Positions 37,070 to 51,100 of a DNA stretch of 64,000 nucleotides are shown piece after piece. The notes under the pieces were generated by a model. It was not told where the DNA came from. It saw only the letters and a program-made list of their open reading frames with translations, and did no database searches. Within the stretch, counting starts at the first letter, position 1; each line of letters starts with the position of its first letter. Origin of the DNA: Asterella californica (taxonomy: Eukaryota > Streptophyta > Marchantiopsida > Marchantiales > Aytoniaceae). The DNA lies in the NCBI GenBank assembly GCA_036924285.1, contig JAYKYS010000011.1, positions 8,308,001-8,372,000 on the forward strand, written 5' to 3'. The translations under genes were made by a program, and so were the position numbers.

Positions 37070-40000
37070 TTACTTGGCTACTCCTACCAAAGCCACACGT
37101 GCATGAGTGAAGGCGCTAAGTAGGGCTCCAAGCTGCAGCTTCTCACTTGTTCCGGATGCTAGCCTGTATCTGCGACACATCACAAGGAGTGTTAGCATTT
37201 ATTCATACGTCGAGAATGGCAGATTTTATCAAGGACCACTCTCTAGTACAGAGGGAAATACAGGGCCAATTACAGAGTAAGTATTCAATAGGGGCCGAAT
37301 GTGCGCTGAACTGTCAAGCTAAGTCAAGCTAAGGAGTGTTAGCATTGTCACAAATAACTAGAACTCTGAACTTTGCAGTCCTTGACATCCACACCAATCT
37401 GTGCTAATATTAACAATCGGTTTCAACAGCATCACGACACGAAAACGGAAAGGCAAGGGTTGAAAAACAAACTCAATGTCCGCAAGAGCTTCTACCACCT
37501 GCGCCCTGATTTCTGGCGGCATAGAAATTTCAAATACATATCTGCATTTCACATGCTTCGTCTTAACAGCATGACAACAAAAAATACTGCTCTGGATGAC
37601 AAAATAAGGCTCTCATGAAAACTGTCCATTAACCCAAGTTTACCGAATATTTGGGGAACAATCAATCACAAGGATGAAATGACGTTCAAACAGGGTTCTT
37701 ACGAGACAAGTTCTTTGACTATATCAGCCAAAGCCAGACCCTTATTTGATTTCATTTCCTGGATATCTGCAGCACAAGAACAAGAGAAAAATATCCATAA
37801 GAAGATGTGTTTCCACTACTGTCTCGTGTGAATACAACATAGAACGTAATATCTTCCATCGTAGCACCTGAAACTGTGTTCTTGTTTCAGCCTGTGACGC
37901 AATGAAGTGCATAACACTTGATCAATGGCAGGGTTGACGAACACTTTAACAGCAATCTATGGCAACTTACTCTCGTAAGCTGTAGTAAAAGATTCATTTA
38001 GCAGCCAATGACAAATTGCTTGGACATCTTTAGGCATCGGATTCCCGGTACACTGATATACTGCTTCTTCTGTTACATGGGGTGACGCCATTTGCGTAGA
38101 CTGCAAGGTCAAGATATACGCAAAATCTTAGCCACGCGACCTTCATGGCCCGAGCAAATAAAACCAGCAGCTGGCTACGATAGAAACATATGATGAAGAA
38201 GATGAAACTGGTTAATCACTTCAAATTTCCTTGAGGGCGACGGAACAAAGTGACTTCATATCCAACTATGAGGTGCAGGAACTGAAGCGAACCATTAGCG
38301 TAAAGAAGTATTTTGCTTGCAAACGGAAAAGCACAAAGCTATCAGTTCCTAGTTCAACCGGAACAGAAACAAACGGCTACCGAACCTGCAGAATGTTCAA
38401 AGCTTTCCGCATATCCCCTCCAGCAAGCCTCACAATAGCCTTGACTCCACCTTCCGTTACAGTCACCCTTCGGAACAACCAGCATTGACATAACACGCGT
38501 TAATAACGGGAAACAAAAACATCTACATGTCCGCTGGGATCATATTCTCCGCAATTTAAGCAGTTTCTAGAACAAAACCATTCCAATTAAACACGTACAA
38601 GATATCAGGCTCAACGACTGCTCGGTTTGAAATACACAATCCTTGCAGTCAGCAAGTTCGAGCTTATGTCCATGTTTCAGGAATGTCATCAAGTGTATCA
38701 ATCATCAACTTCATAAGCATTAGCCAAGAGAAACCTTACCCTTCTCCCTTTATGACAAATCGCAGGCGTTCCGTGACATGTACAGGTTCAAGAGGTGCAA
38801 AGCGAAATCTTGTACACCGAGATTGCAGTGCCGGAATAATCTTGCTCACATAGTTGCAAATAAGACAAAATCTGGTGCTTTTTGTGTACTTCTCAATAAC
38901 TGTAGTTATACAACGACACAAGCAAGTAAGAGAGTTGAATTCTGCTAAGCTGAAGGGATTAACCAAGGCTCTGCAACTGATGACCGCATATGACGATCAA
39001 GCATCCACTTGGCTTGCAAGGGAGAATAAGAACTTTCAAGTTAGAACGACTTACCCCTACGAAGAGAGAATTGTGCATCCTTTGTCATAGCGTCAGCTTC
39101 GTCGAGTATGATCAACTTGACATTGAGTTTAGCTCTGCAAGGAGAAAAAGTTACACGCAAATATTAGAGACATACGGAACGGTACATTACTTATACTGAT
39201 ATTGCCTCCTACACCTAAACAGACTGAGTAGTTAATATGTGTAAACATAGGGCCCGGTGTGCTTGATATCGAACATAATACAGGCAAATCCACAAGATAA
39301 GGGAAAGAATATCTCCAACAGAAGACTAGTCACAAAAGGTAACTGGCAGGTATACATCCAGACAGCGACAAAGAGGAAATATTGTCACTTGATATGAGGA
39401 CCCAAGTACCACTACTCCCAGCTATGCTTGGGTGGAAGGCTCACCCGAAGGATATACTTTGGGTACTAGCGAAGTCCTGAATCTGGTTACGCACGACGTC
39501 AATTCCACGATCATCCGATGCATTAAGCTCCAAAATCATATTCTGGAACTGAGCTCCATAAAGTTTGCGCGCCACAGCCAGGATAGTAGAAGTTTTACCG
39601 GTACCAGGGGGCCCGTACAGCAAAAGATGAGGCAACCGATTCTCTCCAGTAAGCCGATCAACTGCAAACGGGTTCAGTGATTGTCAAATAACTCCAATAC
39701 AATGTGCATTTTGTGGCAATTTAGTATGCATTCCTCATCTCCCCCGCATTCACCATGCCCTCGTTATTATAAGGGCTTCGGACGTTTGAGAATCAAGGGT
39801 TTCGAAAACTGGATGATCAGTTTATTACGTATGACGCACGAATCCAGGAAATACACATAAGCCAGAAAAACGAAGGAATAAAACGACGACAGAAGCCGAA
39901 GAACAAGAAAGGACCGACAGAGGGCCAAAGGAAAACACTCAACTGGTATCCACGATATCCTTATGTGCTGCGACGTCGGAGAGATTGGTAGGTCGATATT

Positions 40001-40160
40001 TCTCCACCCAAGGACCCATCTTCTTCGCAGGCGGAGCTGCCGCAGCCTTGCCCTTCCATTGCAGGGCTGCAGAGAGCTTCAACCCCTCTGCAGTATCCGA
40101 TTCCAACATCTTCGGATTTGCCTGGTCAATCTCCATGGGATCCTCCGTTCCTATCCCCAT
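37070..40160 (-). CDS. RFC3: Replication factor C subunit 3 (clamp loader small subunit)
   Basis: Nine exons: 40160-39944, 39661-39445, 39134-39055, 38899-38740, 38467-38386, 38100-37971, 37766-37703, 37541-37473 and 37169-37070, giving 372 residues against about 369 in Arabidopsis RFC3 (human RFC5, yeast Rfc3). Key motifs are PWVEKYRP, Walker A GPPGTGKT (89-96), [13 protein letters not shown], Walker B LIILDEAD (152-159), the small-subunit SRC motif in [12 protein letters not shown] (198-200), [20 protein letters not shown], and the C-terminal collar [19 protein letters not shown]1-5 load PCNA at primer-template junctions in the nucleus. An in-frame stop lies just upstream of the chosen ATG. 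Exon 8 uses an unusual GTTTGT donor, fixed by phase and by homology (DIE|YRLASG). All phases close. Confidence 0.96.
37184..37346. repeat. Possible small insertion with 16-bp target duplication in RFC3 intron 8
   Basis: AAGGAGTGTTAGCATT occurs at 37184-37199 and again at 37331-37346, flanking 131 bp of unrelated sequence inside the last intron. Just inside the right copy GTCAAGCTAA is repeated in tandem. The arrangement looks like a short retroposon with a target-site duplication, or a local duplication. Confidence 0.5.
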
Positions 40161-41453
40161 CTTTTTGCTACTGCTTCAGTGACAACCTTCTTCGTCCCGA
40201 AAACCTTCGCCCTATTACTCAATTCAAACCTGACATGCACGGTTCCGCGAACCTCACAATCGCTTGTAGATCCCCCACCGACCTACGAGAACTCCCGTCC
40301 TGTTTCAAATTCCCCATTTCAAATTCCGCAACAATGCACGACCACGCGGCACGAGGAACATCCACGACGCATCCGATTCGTATCGGTGATACCGCATGTG
40401 ACAACTTTCTGAACAGAATCCTCTTTCTCGGCCATTCGCAGCTTCAGTCGGCTCATTGCGCTTTCCTCCATTCAAGAGATCATTTTCGTTTGTTGTTCAT
40501 TCATTCTTTCTCCCGCCAGAACCGAAGACGATCGAGACTCGAGAGCCGCCCGCGGGCAGCCGGAGCCCAAGCGCGAGAGCTGAGCATTGCATGACGAATG
40601 GTCATATTATGATTTGTCTAAAAAACGTTTCTGTACAGCATTTATTGATGGAGTGAACAGTAAATAGTACGGTACAGTCCCCCGAGGTCAGTGGAATGGT
40701 TCGTACTTTCCCGTGCCTTCTCTTCTCGAGTTAGACCGAGGTTTATCCTTCCCTTATACATCGACTTGCGTTTTCCGATATCGGAGAACACGTAACTGTA
40801 ACGTAAACATATTCTACCCAGTTATAAATTAAATATCAGATTTATCTATAATTGTTAATTAACTCCGGAGTTGAGAAAAAATCCAAAAATAATCCATAGT
40901 CAAACGTTTACTCATTTGCTACCTCAAGTATAATGCTCGGGTCTAATCGTAACCGATGCAGCTCTTCATCGTGTGTGCGTGTTGTCCAAGAGATAACTGG
41001 GGACATGGAAATTTTTCTAAGTTCTAATAGAGAGTGTGACGAGAAACAAGAATTGATAGAAAGCAGTCGCAAGAAGAGAGACAACAGGCACCTTATTCTG
41101 CCGCACAGCAAGAGAAAAGAGAACAAAATCTATACAAGATCAAAAACCTTGTACTTTCATCTCTCCAACGCAGATTCCGAATGTCACGCTATCGCAGCAC
41201 TTTGATGAATAGGCATCCCCAACTTCCTTGTACAGTGAATTTCGTTTTCTCTTATCAAAAAACCTGTAAGTGTTATAAAAATATATTATATTATATTAAA
41301 ATTAAAATTAAAATCATTTATAAACATTATATGTTAGTCAGTCCTGGAGTAGCCAACTCATCTGGAGAGAACCCATAAGCGAAGAACGGGCCGCTGCGCT
41401 CCTGAGGGTATAAGTCCGGAGGAATAATTATAAAACAGCATCATTTATCGAAG

Positions 41454-41508
41454 ACATTAAATAATGTTCTAACCTTCCCGTCGGAAGGGTTAGAACGTTA
41501 TTTAGTGT
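41454..41508. repeat. Imperfect hairpin, about 25-bp stem
   Basis: ACATTAAATAATGTTCTAA with CCTTCCC on the left pairs with GGAAGGG and TTAGAACGTTATTTAGTGT on the right, with a few mismatches and a short loop near 41480. Confidence 0.8.
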
Positions 41509-41749
41509 ACATGGGTGAATAACAGCCTATAACTCTGTCGAATATAGTTATCTGTATTTGACAATTCATCTCTCTTTTCTCATGTTATCTGGCCAACCTC
41601 GAGTACATTAATGGCAAGTTGTCATCAATTTTAGAAGATGATTAGACCCGAGTACTATAACCCGTGACTCTGTTAACAAAACATGATCATTTACATATTA
41701 ATTTATTTCATAAGTTAAATTAATACCAAATTTTAATCAGTAAACTACA

Positions 41750-41875
41750 CCAAACCAGAGGAATGAGTATATATCAAACCGAAGGAGTGAGTATTTGTCA
41801 AAGCGCATAAACTAAACCAGCGGAATTAGTATTTATCGAAATAGAGGAGTGAGTATTTACAAAGCGCGTAATCTA
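41750..41875. repeat. Degenerate tandem repeat, about 64-bp unit
   Basis: Two copies of a unit composed of ACCAG(A/C)GGAAT(G/T)AGTAT, GAGTGAGTATTT and CAAAGCGC. Within each unit the GAGTGAGTAT phrase itself recurs. Confidence 0.6.
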
Positions 41876-42238
41876 TTTCTTGGATGCAAACAGACGCACA
41901 TTAGATATATTTCAGAAATAAGTGATTAATGCAAACGTCCGATTTCAATTAACGCATAGCAAAAATATCATCAATCAAGAAATATGGTTTAAGGTTCATT
42001 TCCAAAGTAGCGAGGTTCTCGGTGAGAACTGGACTCCTTTTTTGCCAAAAGTGTCTGTCAAACTGTTATATATTTCAACGTCCTCCTACCTTCATTAAGA
42101 CTTATTTTCAAGTTATTTGAAAGTATTGTACTGATCACATGATTTTCACAGACCTGTAAATGATGAAAAGGATCTGGTCACTTCTTATACCTGACATGGG
42201 ACCTGAAGAGATAACCAGCATGGTGTAACTACTAGAGA

Positions 42239-42263
42239 TTTATTTATTTATTTATTTATTTGG
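42239..42263. repeat. TTTA microsatellite
   Basis: About six uninterrupted TTTA units. Confidence 0.9.
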
Positions 42264-45200
42264 TTATGAAACTGAATAGTCTAACAGTTAGATGATACTC
42301 AAGTGGATGTGAATAGAAACTGCACTTTAGAAGAAGAAGAAAAAAGACAAACATTTAACAGATTATCAAAATAATCATCGATAATTAGCTGACAGCAGGC
42401 TTCAAACATATTTTAGTGTAAAGTGCACAGTCACAAGGTTTCCAAATCATTACTTCTGTCAAAGTTCTATAATTTAACTTCACTATGTTTAAAAGATTAA
42501 ATTTAGTTAACTAAATTTATATTATATCTGATCATTGAATACATATGTTCACTTTTGTTATATACAACCCATAAGCCACTCACATGAACAGAACCATTCT
42601 TTGTTATAAAGTTAGGTCACTCTCACGAATAAAATTATTTTTAATTTGTAAGCTTTAATTTATACCCTAACCATTTGAAGAGGAAGAGTTATAACATACA
42701 TTAAAGCTTTTTGCATATTCTCATTTTCCAAACTAAGAGGTGAATATGCAGACGGGATGAACAGATGAAAAGAAGTGTAACACTCGTTAAACTCCGTACA
42801 CTTGAGATGGTTACCATGACATATTTAAATCATGTGATTACTTCATCTAATTTATATCTTAGGGTCTCGTTTAGTCCTAATCGTCGGTCTACTATAGTTA
42901 TATTCGTCTACATCATTAGTGTCACAAATGCCATGCATGATAATTGAGAAGTATACCCTTTGCGGTTTTCAAACCTACCAGCGTCATATATGAGGTGCAT
43001 TTTGATGTCAAATATCCTAAAAAACAGAATGTCTCAATGTAGTCACACTACTTATAATCGAACCCCGCATCTCCATAAATAATGAAAGGTCAGACACGAC
43101 TTGATGAGAATGCCAACGCTCTCTTATACCTCCTCATAATAAATTGTGTGAGTAGATATTTTGTGTCAAATTACAATCATAAGAAGTTGAGGCAAGTTGT
43201 ATTCCGTGGAGCTAGAGATCTCTATATTCAATTAGAGAGATTGTGCTCCTCAAAGCTGGTGGTGAGTTTTTTGAGGATGATTATAATACTCATTGTGATT
43301 GAAGAGGTTATTGCTCTTGACACGTAATGGTTTGAAGATTACGCACGGAAAGAAATTATTCTCCAAAGTGGAAACTATGATATCACATCATGAAGATCTA
43401 GAAGAGACAGATCTATAGAATGATATGCTTGAAGAAATAGCTCAATTATATCATCATTCTATTCCAAGTTTTGAGTCAGTAGCTGCTCATGTGCTGGCAA
43501 CAATCTCTTGTCCCAGTCTCACAAGATCATTGTTTTCCATCCTGCTTGGACACTTCACCTCGCGATCTCACGATGCCTTCGTTTGTTATATCTCTTAATG
43601 TCAAGACTTCCGCATTGCTCTTTGTTGATTTGGGTCCCCTAACATCAAATATGATTGGACATATGTTTTAGTTGCCCACTATTGCATTCGAATCCCGTCC
43701 TTTGGATTGTCCCCTTTGTCTTACATGCTTAGTTATGTTTCTCTCTTCGAATATATCCCTTGCACAGAACCACAGCCTCCTCAAATTCCAAGAGGAATTC
43801 GAGAGCGAAAAGGTCTGTTGGGTCCTCTAATATGTTCAAGAAACGAAAATCAAATCTATCAAGTAGTAATAAGGTCAAACGGTGAACTTTAACACTCAAG
43901 AATAGGAAACATATGAGGGTTTAGACTTTGAAACTTCCCCTACATGTAAAGGAGGTCATATTGAACACACATACAAAATTTCAGCCTGAGATCAAATCAG
44001 ATCACTGAGATATGAGCATGATTTTTGATTAAAGAAATTACGGTAATTTCTAGCACCCATATGACTACTTCGACCTAGAACAGAAAATTGGCTTGATAAC
44101 TTTCATTCATTCTTACAGGATTTGTAGTCTACAACATGTTGAACAACCCTGCAAAATTTGACTTGCTGGTTGTACACGGTTCTCCAGATCTCGAGCTTAG
44201 AAGTTGCTTTTCTAGATTGAGAGCTTTTCAGACCCCATCTGTTTCAGTGATCGCCTTCACTCATTCAAATGACATGAAACTTTAAACAGTCGTAGCCCTG
44301 CTAAAGTGAACGCAGCCACGAAGGTTTGAAGCAATTATCTCTATTTTGCAATTGACACAAAAAATTGCAAGATCAACAATTGTGATGCAATTTTGACTCA
44401 ATCTGAACTTCAAATTGGCATAACTCTCTCTTTATTGCTCCATATCGATCGAAATTTACACTGACATTTACTAGCACGACAAGCTATCTCACTCTATGCT
44501 CTCAGATCTTCAAATACCTATATGAAAAACTCGAACTGTCTCTAAGACCTCTGCTTCCAAGTTTAGGATTTCACAAAAGACAAAAATGGATCAATGGGAG
44601 TTCATAGCTTCACCTTTCTGTCTTTTTGGTTCCACATGGCAACTTAACTTCACACATAAGTTACATGTCAAGCCTCTAAAGTGCTAATGTAACATTTAAA
44701 CTGCATGCGGATACTTGTAGAAGTGACATGTAACTCCAAAAGATTACTTAAACAAGAAAGCATGCATGGGCGACATGTAAGCACAACCCATGAACTTAAA
44801 CTCTATCCACGTGATAAAACCTAGAGTTATGTACTTTGAATAACATAGATAAGTATGAAATTACTTGCACAAGCGTACGAGTGCTTGAACAAGATAAATA
44901 ACATATTATCAACTTATTATGACTCGAAATATATAACATAATAGTGTTAATATTATATGTAAAGGTGTCAAACATATGCATAAAAGACTAGAAGTAATAT
45001 TTAGCTAACTTATAGAACTACTAAACTCAAGTGTTGGAGTAAAAGTAAAACATGTAACCGTCAAGTAGTGTGACACCGGTACCCTAAGACGTTAGCTCTC
45101 TCTTCATCTTCTAAGATACTGTTGAGCATAAACTTGATGTAGTTAATATCCCAATATGTTGAGTTTTGTTGGCAGTTATCCCTGAGATAATATCATGAGT

Positions 45201-45940
45201 TTCTTCAGTTATTTGCTGAATCGAAATATGCATGTTTTGCCATATATCTGAAGTGAAGAACTTAAAACATGAATAGAAACGTAGTTGCTTATTGAGTGTT
45301 TACAATGTGAGAAGAGAAAGATTATTCTTTTATTTATGACTTCGTGTATCTCGTCAAACTTTTCTACACCTTTCACACTAGTACAATTTATCAACTATTC
45401 AATGCTGTTACGGTGATGAATTTAATCATTTAATGTCTTCAAACTATGATGCAGTACGACACATTACTTATTTATTATTCTGTTTCATTTAAACATCCAT
45501 AGAGCAAGCATAAAAGAGGCGATGACACAAAGACCAACAGCACTAGTATAGACACCATAGGTTTAGTTGAGTATACCAATATAATTGAATAGGTAATATG
45601 AATATATTATCTTATCTACCCACGTTACATATGTATATATAAATGTTGTGATAATCTTGTAAAATCTCTAGCAAATAATTGCTAATATAAACATTGCAAT
45701 TTTTACCCAAGTGGTTACATCTTACTGATATGTGAGTTGATATTTGTTCTCCATATTATATGAATATCTGTAAAACATTTGACATTCTTAAATGACATGA
45801 CACATGATCGAATAAATTATAGGTGAAATTCAGAGTACTCGCTCGTAACACAGAATACCATAATGATGAGAGTTTTGTAATAATAAATTTATAAAAAACT
45901 TAAATAAAAACATACAGAGCTGAAGCTGTAAGAGGAAAAA

Positions 45941-48150
45941 GTGATTTTTCTGATAGGGCAAATAGCACAAGGAAACGATTACATCATAGATTACACAACG
46001 GAAGGGAAAGGAAGGACTGCTGTAATAATCCTCCAAAATGCGAAGATGATAGAGTGTGGAGTCAAGGGTGATAGATCGCTAATGTGGGCACGCATCCAAA
46101 CGGACATGAGGGAATGCAAAGTTGCATATATCCATGGACGGAACAATAGACAAGAAAGGGCAAGCTTTTGACAATAGACGACGTCAAACTGAACTCTAGA
46201 CAGATGGATAATGAGCGGAGATTGGAACAGTGTGGAACTTGTCATGGATAGTGTGGGACCCTTGGCAATCCAACATGGGAAAGAGAAAAGAAAATGGTAG
46301 GATTTGGTCATCATTCATGATCTCAAAGACACATGGGTAGCCTCAACAATGCAGGAACACCCTAGTTTCACAAGGCAAGTGACGGTACAAGGAAGACTAG
46401 ATCAAGCTAGACTCGACATGATCTACATATCACAAAGAGGAGATTTGATAGAAAGAAAAAGCAACGTAATCCATGATGACAGCTCATACGTTGTCTGACC
46501 ACATCCTTGTATTGATAACGTTCTACATGGTGGATCGGACCGAAGGAAGGAGGAGAAACACACAATCTTAAAGTTGCACCAGAATTCTTGAAAGAAGAAG
46601 ATACCATAAAGGAAGTCAGAAGCGCATGGAATCAAATGACCAACTGAGTTAGGAACCCGAGATTCAATATGAGATCTGAAGTGAAAAGATGCACGTAGCA
46701 TCTTCAAAACTGAGAAGAAAAAGACACAACATGAAAGAAGGGAGAGGAAACAGCAGATCTCTCACGTAATGAGGAAGAGGGAGGAGGTAGCGAATCTCAG
46801 ATTAGCAAACAGTTACGAGGCTCTAAGCCAGATGGAAAATGAGATAAGAGAAGAGGACAGAAAGGAAGCTATCACTCTCAAGAGATGGAGAAGAACGAGA
46901 TGGCTGAGAGAGGGAGACACTCCTTCGGAATTCTTTTTCAATCAACTCAAGGCTAAGAGAGCAAAGGAAGAAATCACCTACATACACACTAAGGAAGGAT
47001 CCCTCATACAAGACAACAAGCATATAAACAAAGACGTTTAGTTGTACTTTATCAATCTGTTCAAGGAGGAAGAGAGGAACACATATACGTATGTAGAACT
47101 AGGAAAAATCCTGATGCTCATCAACAATACGGTGACACACAAGCAGAACACGAAGTTGAGGAGAATACCAACCAGAGAAGAGATTGAAAGGATAGTGCAA
47201 GAAATTAAAAAGGAGAAGACCCTAAAACTAGATGGATTGATGGCGGAAATTTTACAGACGATGTAGGAGGTCATGGGAGATACACTAACAGCGATGGTGC
47301 ATTAATACTAGAGAAGCAAAAAGCTCACATGAAAAACCAAAAGGGCAGTGATAAAGTTGCTTTCGAAAGAGGGGGAGCTAAAACTCCTATGGAACTTGAG
47401 GTCGATTTCGATGCTAAACACTTCTTATAAGATGATAAGCAAGATCATGACAAACAGAATGAGAGAATGCATGAACATGATTATAGAGGTTAACCATAAA
47501 GACTTTGTCAAAGGAAAAATGATCAATGATAACATCATGGCTTCCAGAATGGTGCAAGAATGGATGGAAGAGAAGAACAAGTTGTCTACCTACTACAGCA
47601 AGGAAAGGATGAACACCGACTAAATGCGAAGTATGACCTGGTGCTATCCAAAGGAGCTTGGCAGAAAAGATTGACAAAGATTTGGAACTTCAATCTGCAA
47701 TATATATCAAAATGCTGTTATGGAAAGTGGTGCAACAATGATACACAATCAACAAAAGACTAAGGCTTATCAGGCACGGGGACAAAATCTGCTCTCGCTG
47801 TGGCATCATGGAGGAAAGCACAGAACACTATCTATGACAGTGCGAGAGAACTTAGATGAAATGACAGGAACTATGGAGAATAAGACTCGGCACAGTCATA
47901 TCGAACATCGACCAGAGATCTCTTCTTCAATGTATGTTGACAATGCTGAATAGAAGAGCCTCGACTAACCAGTTTATATTGATGGAGATGTTGCGAGGCA
48001 GTTGGATTGAAAGGAACTGCAAAGTTTTTTAGAATAGAGAGTTCTTCATCCAAACTAGACAAACTCCAGTTGGCTAGAAAGGAGGTGATCGCAAATTTGT
48101 TTAATTTGGGTCCAGGTGTGAACCATGCCAAAATCCTAGAACATGCTACT
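45941..48150 (+). mobile_element. Decayed LINE (non-LTR retrotransposon)
   Basis: Plus-strand reading in changing frames gives the order expected of a plant LINE ORF2. The endonuclease region includes GRTAVIILQNAKM, VAYIHGRNNRQERASF, GDWNSVELVMDS and LSDHILVLITFY (the SDH motif with catalytic His, near 46489). The linker has LREGDTPSEFFFNQLKAKRA. The start of the reverse transcriptase has SISMLNTSYKMISKIMTNRM and NHKDFVKGKMINDNI. The C-terminal zinc-knuckle block reads ICSRCGIMEESTEHYL (near 47800), followed by a tail near 47950-48060. Between the RT blocks ending near 47620 and the C-terminal part only about 100 bp remain, so the palm with the YxDD site is deleted. Many stops confirm that it is dead. 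A poly(A) tail and target duplication were not identified. Confidence 0.8.
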
Positions 48151-51100
48151 CACGACATGGACAACATGCTTGAGAAGCTAGAAGAACATATGAGAGGAGA
48201 ACATAACACACATACAGATATATAGTAGATTATAAATTAAGACGTCTATGAAGTGGAGCAGCATGAAGGGGGACCAACAATGCGAGATGAGGAGACCAGC
48301 AAAAACTGCAATAGACAGCCTATCTGCAAGATTTACACGAATGTTAGTAAGGGGCTGAAGTAGGTGAATAACACAATAAGAATAAGTCGGTGACCATGAG
48401 AATCGAGACGAGAGAAAGAAGATACGCAAGGAGTACTAGTCAATGAATAGCAAGTCTGACCATGAGAAGATGCGCATTCCCATGTAAGGCAGTAAGAGAA
48501 AGATAACACGACTTGACGAGAACTCTCAAGGGTAGATAACAAGTGCCGCAAGCTAACCCTGTCTACGAACCAGACGAACATCAAGTGGCATATCAAGATT
48601 CTTGATGTGAGACTGGACAAGCGGACCTTCAGACAGATTCAAGATCACAAGTAGGAGCGGTAGGACTAATGGTAGGAAGAATTACATTTAGACTACATAC
48701 CTTGTGAGTAGGGCCATGTATGAGAAAGTCTTGCCCCGTTCATTAACAAGCAGTAAATTTCACGCCTTTGGATGCTTTCTTCTCAAACAAAAATTTAAAA
48801 AATTAGATGTTATGTGTATGACATTAGGGGGTGTCATTTCATACCAAAATAAATTTTCCCCGGATTAAGTTTAGATAGGGATGTTCCAGCGGGACAAAAC
48901 CGACTCATTTTCGTGGATCATGTGTTTTTTTGCCATCCAAGTTACTCGGACAAGTTTGTAGCTGAAATTCTACACAAATCTCTCTCGAGCGATTGTCCAA
49001 GATATTTACTCGAGTTTGAGAGTAATTTTTTACTCAGACTCGAGATTGAATTCTCAAGACACAACATCTTTATCAAATATACGAAAATGACACCCTCTAT
49101 TGTTATTCAAATGAAAGTGTGGACTATCACAATTTCTAGTTATACACTGGTCATTATTAATTCATTTCAATGATAGTAGTTCTCATCATCAACATCATTT
49201 TTCATGTTAATTCATGGTTCATAGTTCACGCATCATTTCAAACTCCAGATGCTAGGTGGATTTCTATTTCGATTTTTACCCAAGATCGGTGCCCTAAGTG
49301 GTTTAGCTTACAGTCCTCTAAGAGAAAGATCGTGAGTTCAATCTCAGACGAATACACTTGGAGATGCATCTGCTACAAATGGTTAGTGAAGCTTATGGTT
49401 CGATTCTCACTGTGGTGGAATCACATGGACAGTCTCATGGTCCGGGAAGACCTCAAGGGACAAGTAATAACATTTGAAAAACTTCTGAAATCTGATATTT
49501 TATTCAAGATGAAAATAATTATCACTATGTTGCTTAGTTCTTTCTAGAGATTTAGGTATTGCATTTATTCGAGGAGAGTGATAAGAAGAACCTAGAAGGT
49601 TTAATGTATAGGAACAAGTACGGTAAAAATTGCGTTGCGTGAGGTAACGAGTAAAACCTCTTTCGTCCAAACTCTTGATCTTAATCCATATCCTTTGTAT
49701 TTACAAAGGATTTAGATGAATTCTTCTCCAAATTTGAACTCCAGTGTAATCACAAAGGAAGCAGAATATTGTTACAATGTGCTTGAAACTATAGGTCTAA
49801 GGACTATTTTCATGCTAAAATTCTAAGATACTTTACTTATACTTTTGACCGAACTTAAACGATAATTGACTGCTATATGAACCTTTTCATAATTTTCTAT
49901 ATTCTGAAAAACAATATGCACTTACTTCGAGATTCACTGTTTAGTACTTTTATTTATTATTCTTGAAATTGTTATCATGAATCTCTTGCGGTTCATATTT
50001 ACTTCAAAGATGATAAAAAGAAATATCGACCTTTAGTGAAATTTATATTTCTTCTAACAAAAATCTAAATCATACACACTCGTGATAGACAGAAACGATA
50101 TCACGTGCACAATACCTAACCACTCAAGTGAAAAAGTAATGTTCTCGGTTTCCGCCTACTCAAATAATTACACTTCATAAATCATGTATGAGAATAAAGA
50201 TGAACTACGTAGAGCTCGCTCAAATATAACTTGAAATGAATAGAGATTTTCTTCTCCATAGTTTATCTTGAGTAAAATCATAAAATGGAGTTCGTTTAGC
50301 TTATCTAAATGAGCTATCTACAGTTCTTTCCAGTGTAAAGCTAGAAGATCAAATAGTATTAAGATTTTCTTCAAAGTACTTTACACTGTACGAAAGTTTT
50401 TCATATTAGTACGTAAAATATATAAAAAGATAACCACTACAAATATATAAATAATTTATTATTTTGACCTTAGCCGGAAATGTAATGTCATATTTAGTAA
50501 GTTCTGGAAGCGTGAAACAGACTAGTTTCTTTTCATTTATGCGAATTAGCTTGTAGTGAAATAGACTCGTTTCTTTTAATTTGGCCGAAAATTATTACCT
50601 TGTCTCTGGAACACCTCTCGGTTTATTCTGCTCTAAGTTTGACTTCCTGTTTTCCGACTGTCAAACTCCCGTTCTAAATGATTTCTAGTCATTAGTGTGT
50701 CATTTAGCTAGCGATACTCGATTTTGGGACTCGGGACAGCTCCCGCTTCCTTCATTTTGTCACCGTAGCGGAAAATTTATTCGAGAACGGCGATTTATAT
50801 GCCTCAAGTTTTGTTGTCCTGTCAATAAACAGAAGGGAATATTTCTATGACGCAAAACTGTCAGTCTCAGAATGCTTTTTTCTCTGGGCTGTCAAAATTG
50901 CATGCTTTGATGTGATGTGAGCGGACTTTGAGCTGCTCTCCATGAAATGGAACTGAAATACTTTTTATGGGTCGAGTGGATTTCGTGTCACCGACCTCTA
51001 CTTCACGCCTCCCTGCTGCAGGTTTCAGCTTTTATCCCGTTGATATCTGTGACAACAACAGTCGAATTTGCTTGTGGATGCGAGCGAGTGTAGATTGAAC

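Larger units (their letters stand above)
40161..45940. other. Gene-poor AT-rich region
   Basis: The RFC3 promoter side (40161-40760) is followed by AT-rich DNA. It contains an imperfect hairpin at 41454-41508, a degenerate duplicated unit at about 41750-41875 and a TTTA microsatellite at 42239-42263. Short open frames at 43082-43327 and 43489-43671 may be remnants of a mobile element, but I cannot name a family. Confidence 0.45.
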
